From positions 1-34,342 of the forward strand of contig JAOUEV010000037.1 of the NCBI GenBank assembly GCA_029858565.1: DNA of 34,342 nt, given 5' to 3'. Of the stretch, positions 27,675-34,342 are shown in pieces; positions within the stretch are counted from its first letter, which is position 1; every line of letters begins with the position of its first letter. Below the pieces are notes generated by a model, which saw nothing but the letters and a program-made list of their open reading frames with translations, was not told the DNA's origin and made no database searches. A program made the position numbers and the translations under genes. This stretch comes from Nitrospirota bacterium. Its GTDB lineage: Bacteria > Nitrospirota > UBA9217.

Positions 27675-27944
27675 TAGCATACTTTTCCTGGTCAGGCAAG
27701 AACCTCGTCCGGCCAGCAAAAGACCGCTTTGTCAGGAGCAGGGAGGGAACCGGCATGAGCACGATCAGTGGCCGAATCATATCCGGTCATTATGATAAAA
27801 GATCAGGAAGGACATCCCGGGGGATGAGGAGAAGGCGTGTAAACCGGAGAAAATGAGGGGCGCAAGGACCGTAACAAATTTTCCCCTCCCTGTTACCATA
27901 ACCAAAACCTTTACACTCATTTATATATTTAATAGGCAAAATTA
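27675..27944. other. Divergent spacer between lemA and the atp operon, nothing identified
   Basis: An open frame at 27668-27856 exists but has no ribosome site and an Arg-rich, non-protein-like end. No hairpin with T-run, repeat array or RNA motif was recognised. The right half becomes AT-rich toward the atp promoter. Confidence 0.4.
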
Positions 27945-27974
27945 TTGACTTTGCCGTGGGGAGTGTGCTAGTTT
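27945..27974 (+). promoter_or_regulatory. Candidate atp operon promoter (extended -10)
   Basis: TTGACT (27945-27950) is followed after 18 bp by TAGTTT (27969-27974), preceded by TG at 27966-27967 as in extended -10 promoters. An AT-rich stretch (TTATATATTTAATA, 27921-27934) lies just upstream like an UP element. The start would be about 48 bases before the first atp gene. Confidence 0.5.
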
Positions 27975-28028
27975 CATCAAGCTTAAAACAGTAACTTTGG
28001 TTTTTCTACTTCTGAGGCGGTCTCGGCC

Positions 28029-28454
28029 ATGGTTGATATCAACATTTCTTTCCTCATCCAGCTGATCAACTTTATCGTACTTCTCGTCGCCCTGAACTAT
28101 ATCCTGTTCAAGCCGATCCGCGGGATCATGGCTGAGCGCGCTCAGTCGATCAGCGGCGCCTTTGCCGACGCGAAGACGGCCCAGGACCGGATGCAGTCCC
28201 TTCTCGAACAATATAACACCTCGCTGGCCGAAGCAAAGCAGAAGTCAGCGGCCGCCTACGGCACGCTGTACCAGCAGGGGCTTGACGCGCAGCGCGACAT
28301 GATCTCCGCCGAGCGGAGCAAGGCAAGCGAACTTCTCGACAAGGCACGCGCCGAGATCGCCGCTGCATCGGGATCGGCCCGGACCGAACTCAGGACCGAG
28401 TCGGAAAAACTTTCCAAGGACATTTCCTCGAAACTGCTCGGCAGGGCAGTGTAG
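28029..28454 (+). CDS. atpF': ATP synthase F0 subunit b'
   Basis: This 141-residue protein has one N-terminal membrane helix (FLIQLINFIVLLVALNYILF) followed by a long charged coiled coil, the form of peripheral-stalk b-type subunits. The presence of a second, different b gene directly behind makes this the b' copy. Together they tie F1 to the a subunit so that rotation makes ATP. GAGG stands 11 bases before the ATG. In Desulfuromonadota this gene is sometimes called atpX. It is the first gene of the operon. Confidence 0.9.
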   Translation: MVDINISFLIQLINFIVLLVALNYILFKPIRGIMAERAQSISGAFADAKTAQDRMQSLLEQYNTSLAEAKQKSAAAYGTLYQQGLDAQRDMISAERSKASELLDKARAEIAAASGSARTELRTESEKLSKDISSKLLGRAV

Positions 28455-28465
28455 CCAGATAAAAA

Positions 28466-28501
28466 AGTAGTAAGTGGTAAGGGCTAAAGTGGTAAGCAAT
28501 A
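28466..28501. repeat. Heptamer array (AGTGGTA family)
   Basis: AGTAGTA, AGTGGTA, AGGGCTA, one extra A, AGTGGTA, AGCAATA: five 7-mers in the 113-bp gap between the b' and b genes. The same family stands in the uvrA leader at 10822-10843. Confidence 0.65.
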
Positions 28502-28567
28502 TCTGAAGCAAGGCAAGAACAGAAAAACAGCGGAAATTTTCAGAACAATAAAGCCTGATCGGATGCC

Positions 28568-29161
28568 ATGATGACCACGAAGAAAAACATAACTGCAATT
28601 CTCATCACCCTGGCTGGAATGCTGGTGCTGGCCACCGGCTCCGCGCCGGCGTCCAGCGGCGGAGGGGGCAACGCCGAGATCACCTTCTGGGGCGACTGGT
28701 TCCCCCGCCTTGTCAATTTCGCGATCATCAGCATTGTGCTCGTATACTTCCTTCGAAAACCCACCCGCGACTTCTTCAAGAACCGCACCATAGAGATCCA
28801 GAATTCCATCAAGCAGTCCCAGGAAGCGCGCGAGCAGGCTATGAAGGCCCTTGCGGATATGGAGCGGAAGGTGCGGGAGACCGAGGCCGAGGCACGGTCC
28901 CTGGTCGCGGATGCCCAGGCCCGGGGCGAGAAGGACAAGCAGGCGCTTGTCGAGGAAGGCAAGCGGCTGGCCAAGGACATCCAGGAGCAGGTGAAGGTCG
29001 GAATTGAGCTTGAAGTGCAGAAGGCCAAGGCCGATCTTGCGATGGAAGCAGCGCTCCTGTCCGTGGAACTTGCCGAGGGAACGATCAAGAAGACGATCAG
29101 CAAGCAGGACCATGAGCGGATCGTGAAGGAATATATCTCGAAGGTGGGAGGCCGGGCTTGA
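28568..29161 (+). CDS. atpF: ATP synthase F0 subunit b
   Basis: The 197-residue protein starts with a signal-peptide-like stretch (ITAILITLAGMLVLATGSAP) ending in APASS, then the true membrane helix (about 47-65, FAIISIVLVYFLRKP), then a long charged coiled coil (RDFFKNRTIEIQNSIKQSQE onward) that forms the peripheral stalk with b'. The double hydrophobic start is familiar from Desulfuromonadota-type b subunits and suggests cleavage, leaving a mature protein with one helix. No clear ribosome site precedes ATG 28568; an ATG one codon later is equally possible. The stop overlaps the TTG of the delta gene. Confidence 0.93.
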   Translation: MMTTKKNITAILITLAGMLVLATGSAPASSGGGGNAEITFWGDWFPRLVNFAIISIVLVYFLRKPTRDFFKNRTIEIQNSIKQSQEAREQAMKALADMERKVRETEAEARSLVADAQARGEKDKQALVEEGKRLAKDIQEQVKVGIELEVQKAKADLAMEAALLSVELAEGTIKKTISKQDHERIVKEYISKVGGRA

Positions 29162-29694
29162 TCAAGATCGTCGCGAAACGGTACGCCAAGGCCCTCGTCG
29201 AACTCGCTCACGAGAAGAAGATCGTGGACCAGACCAAGGCCGATCTCGCAGCCTTTGCGGCTGCGGTGGACGGGCAGGCTTCCCTGCAGAAGCTTTTTTC
29301 GAGCCCTGCCTTCACCCCTGATGCTAAAAAAATGGTGATCGCGGAACTTTCCGCCAAGCTTGGGCTCCAGAAGACCACGAAGCGGTTCATCGAGCTCCTG
29401 GCCGAGACCGGAAGGATCCGGTATGTGCGCGAGGTCTGCGCGGCTTTCGAGGAGATCCTGGCGGAGCGCCAGAACCGGGCGATCGCCCGCGTGACGACCG
29501 CGTCTGACCTGGCTCCGGCCGAGACCGCAGAGATCAAGAAGAAGCTCGAGGGCATCACGGGCAAGCAGGTGGAGATCGACGGCAAGGTGGATGCAGCGGT
29601 CATCGGCGGCGCTCACGCCCAGATCGGGAGCGTGGTGTACGACGGAACGATCCGGAACCAGCTGTCCAAGATGCGCGACCGGCTGATGAGATAA
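29158..29694 (+). CDS. atpH: ATP synthase F1 subunit delta
   Basis: This 178-residue subunit links the peripheral stalk to the top of F1. KRYAKALVELA at the N-terminus, KKTTKRFIELLAETGRIRYV-like helices in the middle and the C-terminal GAHAQIGSVVYDGTIRNQLSK are family landmarks. Translation starts at TTG 29158, sharing TTGA with the end of atpF, and GGGAGG lies eight bases upstream. The overlap means its synthesis depends on that of subunit b. Confidence 0.95.
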   Translation: MIKIVAKRYAKALVELAHEKKIVDQTKADLAAFAAAVDGQASLQKLFSSPAFTPDAKKMVIAELSAKLGLQKTTKRFIELLAETGRIRYVREVCAAFEEILAERQNRAIARVTTASDLAPAETAEIKKKLEGITGKQVEIDGKVDAAVIGGAHAQIGSVVYDGTIRNQLSKMRDRLMR

Positions 29695-29720
29695 TAAAAC
29701 ATCAGGAGACGGAAGGATAC

Positions 29721-31262
<1,542 letters not shown>

Positions 31263-31266
31263 CACT

Positions 31267-31301
31267 GAATTGCGGATTGCGGAATGCGGATTGCGGATTG
31301 A
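31267..31301. repeat. Heptamer array (GGATTGC family)
   Basis: Five 7-mers: GAATTGC, GGATTGC, GGAATGC, GGATTGC, GGATTGA. It starts four bases after the atpA stop. It belongs to the same family as the mirrored array before nadB at 7289-7359. Confidence 0.75.
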
Positions 31302-31345
31302 TTGACCGCACGCTTCCCTGATACCAGATCGGCCGGGGACAACCG

Positions 31346-32212
31346 ATGCCAAGTTTAAGAGACATTAAAAGAAAAATAACGAGCGTCAAGAAGACGCAGC
31401 AGATCACCAAGGCCATGAAGATGGTGGCGGCGGCGAAGCTCCGGCGCGCCCAGGACCGGGTGATCTCGGCCCGGCCCTATTCGCGGAAGATGTTCGCGGT
31501 GATCGCCAACCTCGCGTCCCGGGTGGAGCGGGCCCAGCACGCGTTGCTGGCCAAGCGGGAGCCGAAGAAGGTGAAACTTGTGGTGCTCACGTCGGACCGC
31601 GGCCTCTGCGGCGCCTACAATACCAATATCCTGCGCAAGGCGGTTGAGGCCGCGCGGGAGTTCCAGGCCCAGGGCAAAGAGGTCCGGATCAACGTGGTCG
31701 GCAGAAAGGGCCGTGATTTCTTCCGCAAGCGCGCGCAGTTCAGCGTCGGCCAGGTATGGTCCGATCTCGGCATGATCGATTACGACAAAGCCGCGGTCAT
31801 CGGCAAGAACATCGTGGACCGCTTCTCCGCGGGAGAGACCGACGAGGTCTATCTCCTGTACAACGAGTTCAAGAGCGTGATCCAGCAGAAAGTGACCCTG
31901 GAGAAACTGCTTCCCGTGGAGCCGCCGACGGAGACCGATCCTTTCATGTCGTCGGTGGATTATCTCTATGAACCGTCGGCAGAGGCGATCCTTTCCTCGA
32001 TCCTGCCGAAGCACATTGAAGTACAGGTCTACCGTTCGATGCTGGAATCGCAGGCATCAGAAATGGGCGCGCGCATGACGGCCATGGACTCGGCCACGCG
32101 CAACGCCAAGGACCTGATCGGCAAGCTGACGCTCAAGTTCAACAAGCAGCGCCAGGCCGCGATCACCAAGGAAATTTCCGAGATCGTGGGCGGCGCGGAA
32201 GCCTTGAAGTAA
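31346..32212 (+). CDS. atpG: ATP synthase F1 subunit gamma
   Basis: This 288-residue subunit is the rotating central shaft. The N-terminal RDIKRKITSVKKTQQITKAM with KMVAAAKLRRAQ, the SDRGLCGAYNTNI motif, and the C-terminal MTAMDSATRNAKDLIGKLTL-to-QAAITKEISEIVGGAEAL segment are diagnostic. Length is normal. It lies between alpha and beta, as in nearly all bacterial atp operons, but the 83-bp gap before it is filled by a heptamer array. Confidence 0.98.
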   Translation: MPSLRDIKRKITSVKKTQQITKAMKMVAAAKLRRAQDRVISARPYSRKMFAVIANLASRVERAQHALLAKREPKKVKLVVLTSDRGLCGAYNTNILRKAVEAAREFQAQGKEVRINVVGRKGRDFFRKRAQFSVGQVWSDLGMIDYDKAAVIGKNIVDRFSAGETDEVYLLYNEFKSVIQQKVTLEKLLPVEPPTETDPFMSSVDYLYEPSAEAILSSILPKHIEVQVYRSMLESQASEMGARMTAMDSATRNAKDLIGKLTLKFNKQRQAAITKEISEIVGGAEALK

Positions 32213-32276
32213 ACGCAAAAGTATCAGCGCAACAGGTAGCATAGCCGTACCTTTATTTTTCATTTCCCAATTTTGA

Positions 32277-33725
<1,449 letters not shown>

Positions 33726-33733
33726 CATGCCGG

Positions 33734-33793
33734 TAGGCGGCAGGTGATAGGCGATGATTATCATCCTAACGCCTCACGCCTAACCCCTGACGG
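33734..33793. repeat. Mirrored heptamer array (TAGGCGT family)
   Basis: TAGGCGG, CAGGTGA, TAGGCGA (33734-33754), an 11-base spacer, then CTAACGC, CTCACGC, CTAACCC, CTGACGG (33766-33793), which is the same family on the other strand. It can fold into an imperfect hairpin between atpD and atpC. Confidence 0.75.
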
Positions 33794-33810
33794 GTTCATT
33801 TTTGAGTAAA

Positions 33811-34263
33811 ATGAGCGCCGAAGATTGGAAAAAGAAAATGGTCGCTGAAAAAGGAAAAATGCTCCTCGAGATCGTCGCTCCGAGCCGCCAGGTCGTCCGC
33901 TCGGAGCGTGTCGATGAAGTGATCGCTCCCGGCAGCGAAGGCGAGTTCGGTGTGCTTCCCGGCCATACGCCTTTCCTGGCCACGCTGAAAGTCGGCATGC
34001 TCTCGTACCGCGAAGGCACGGAATGGCACCATATCGCCGTGGACTGGGGATACGCCGAGGTTGGCGCGGACCGGGTGATCATCCTGGCCGAAGGCGCGGA
34101 CCGTGCCGCGGATATCGACATCGCTGAAGCGCGGCTTGCCAAGGAACGGGCCGAGCAGCTTCTGGGCGGCAAGCTCGATATCAAGGATTACGAAAAGACC
34201 CGGATTGAGCTGTTGCGCGCCATGATCCGCATCCAGGTGGCCGAGAGGCACAGCCAGAAGTAG
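33811..34263 (+). CDS. atpC: ATP synthase F1 subunit epsilon
   Basis: Epsilon sits at the foot of gamma and can inhibit ATP hydrolysis. LLEIVAPSRQVVRSERVDEV, the EGEFGVLPGHTPFLATLKVG loop and a C-terminal helix pair (EARLAKERAEQLLGG, then RIELLRAMIRIQVAER) identify it. From ATG 33811 the product has 150 residues. TTG 33802 lies three codons earlier, and ATG 33859 would give 134 residues, closer to the family norm, with AAGGA but only three bases spacing. The start is therefore uncertain. It is the last gene before the terminator. Confidence 0.93.
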   Translation: MSAEDWKKKMVAEKGKMLLEIVAPSRQVVRSERVDEVIAPGSEGEFGVLPGHTPFLATLKVGMLSYREGTEWHHIAVDWGYAEVGADRVIILAEGADRAADIDIAEARLAKERAEQLLGGKLDIKDYEKTRIELLRAMIRIQVAERHSQK

Positions 34264-34299
34264 CATACAACCTCTATCGTGATCCATCAACCTACGCGA

Positions 34300-34333
34300 A
34301 AGCGGTCCTGTGAAAACAGGACCGCTTTTTTTT
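34300..34333 (+). terminator. Rho-independent terminator of the atp operon
   Basis: A perfect 12-bp stem, AAGCGGTCCTGT / ACAGGACCGCTT, closes on a GAAA tetraloop and runs into eight T residues. It lies 37 bases after the atpC stop. Confidence 0.97.
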
Positions 34334-34342
34334 GGATTCGCA

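Noticed and set aside
27668-27856. 62-codon frame upstream of the atp operon
   Set aside because: No ribosome site, Arg-rich end, and it overlaps the predicted lemA promoter. No similarity was recognised.

Overview
The window reads as a chromosomal segment of a Gram-negative, probably anaerobic or microaerophilic environmental bacterium. The F-type ATP synthase operon is arranged b', b, delta, alpha, gamma, beta, epsilon with no a or c subunit genes next to it, and subunit b carries a signal-peptide-like N-terminus. That arrangement is familiar from Desulfuromonadota (Geobacter-like) and Nitrospirota. A HAO-like multiheme cytochrome c, a PAS-rich hybrid histidine kinase, a TonB receptor and several lipoproteins fit the same picture. 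The lineage is an inference; no rRNA or other decisive marker is present.

Layout. Positions 1-3057 are a defence patch: the end of hicA, hicB, the stub of an Mrr-type restriction gene, a small helix-turn-helix gene, an adenine methyltransferase that converges on and overlaps a PD-(D/E)xK restriction gene, and a XhoI/PaeR7I-family protein that seems to have lost its catalytic E-x-K. Positions 3152-7833 are read leftward: a lipoprotein, then nadB, a beta-propeller lipoprotein and a nine-CxxCH cytochrome, the last three joined by ATGA overlaps. uvrA follows leftward to 10805. Positions 11036-14257 encode a hybrid sensor kinase; a SEC-C mini-protein converges on it. Positions 14810-18748 hold a TonB receptor, an ABC-type periplasmic binding protein and the broken remainder of a GGDEF-EAL gene. 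Positions 19210-21994 are a second restriction patch, visibly AT-richer than its surroundings: C5-cytosine methyltransferase, overlapping vsr, HNH endonuclease, and the tail of a lost Eco57I-type enzyme. Positions 22009-25063 carry a four-helix-bundle protein, a cysteine-cluster protein, a BFD-like [2Fe-2S] protein, a membrane protein and a lipoprotein. prfC and lemA are read leftward (25156-27589). The atp operon runs from 28029 to a strong terminator at 34300-34333.

The most unusual pattern is in the spacers. Several intergenic gaps hold short degenerate tandem arrays with a 7-bp period, in unrelated sequence families (GGATTGC, AGTGGTA, TTCTGAA and TAGGCGT types). At least two families recur at distant loci, and two arrays are mirrored so that they can fold into hairpins. 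A 9-bp array lies at the start of, and in frame inside, the four-helix-bundle gene. No CRISPR array, tRNA, rRNA or intact insertion sequence was seen.
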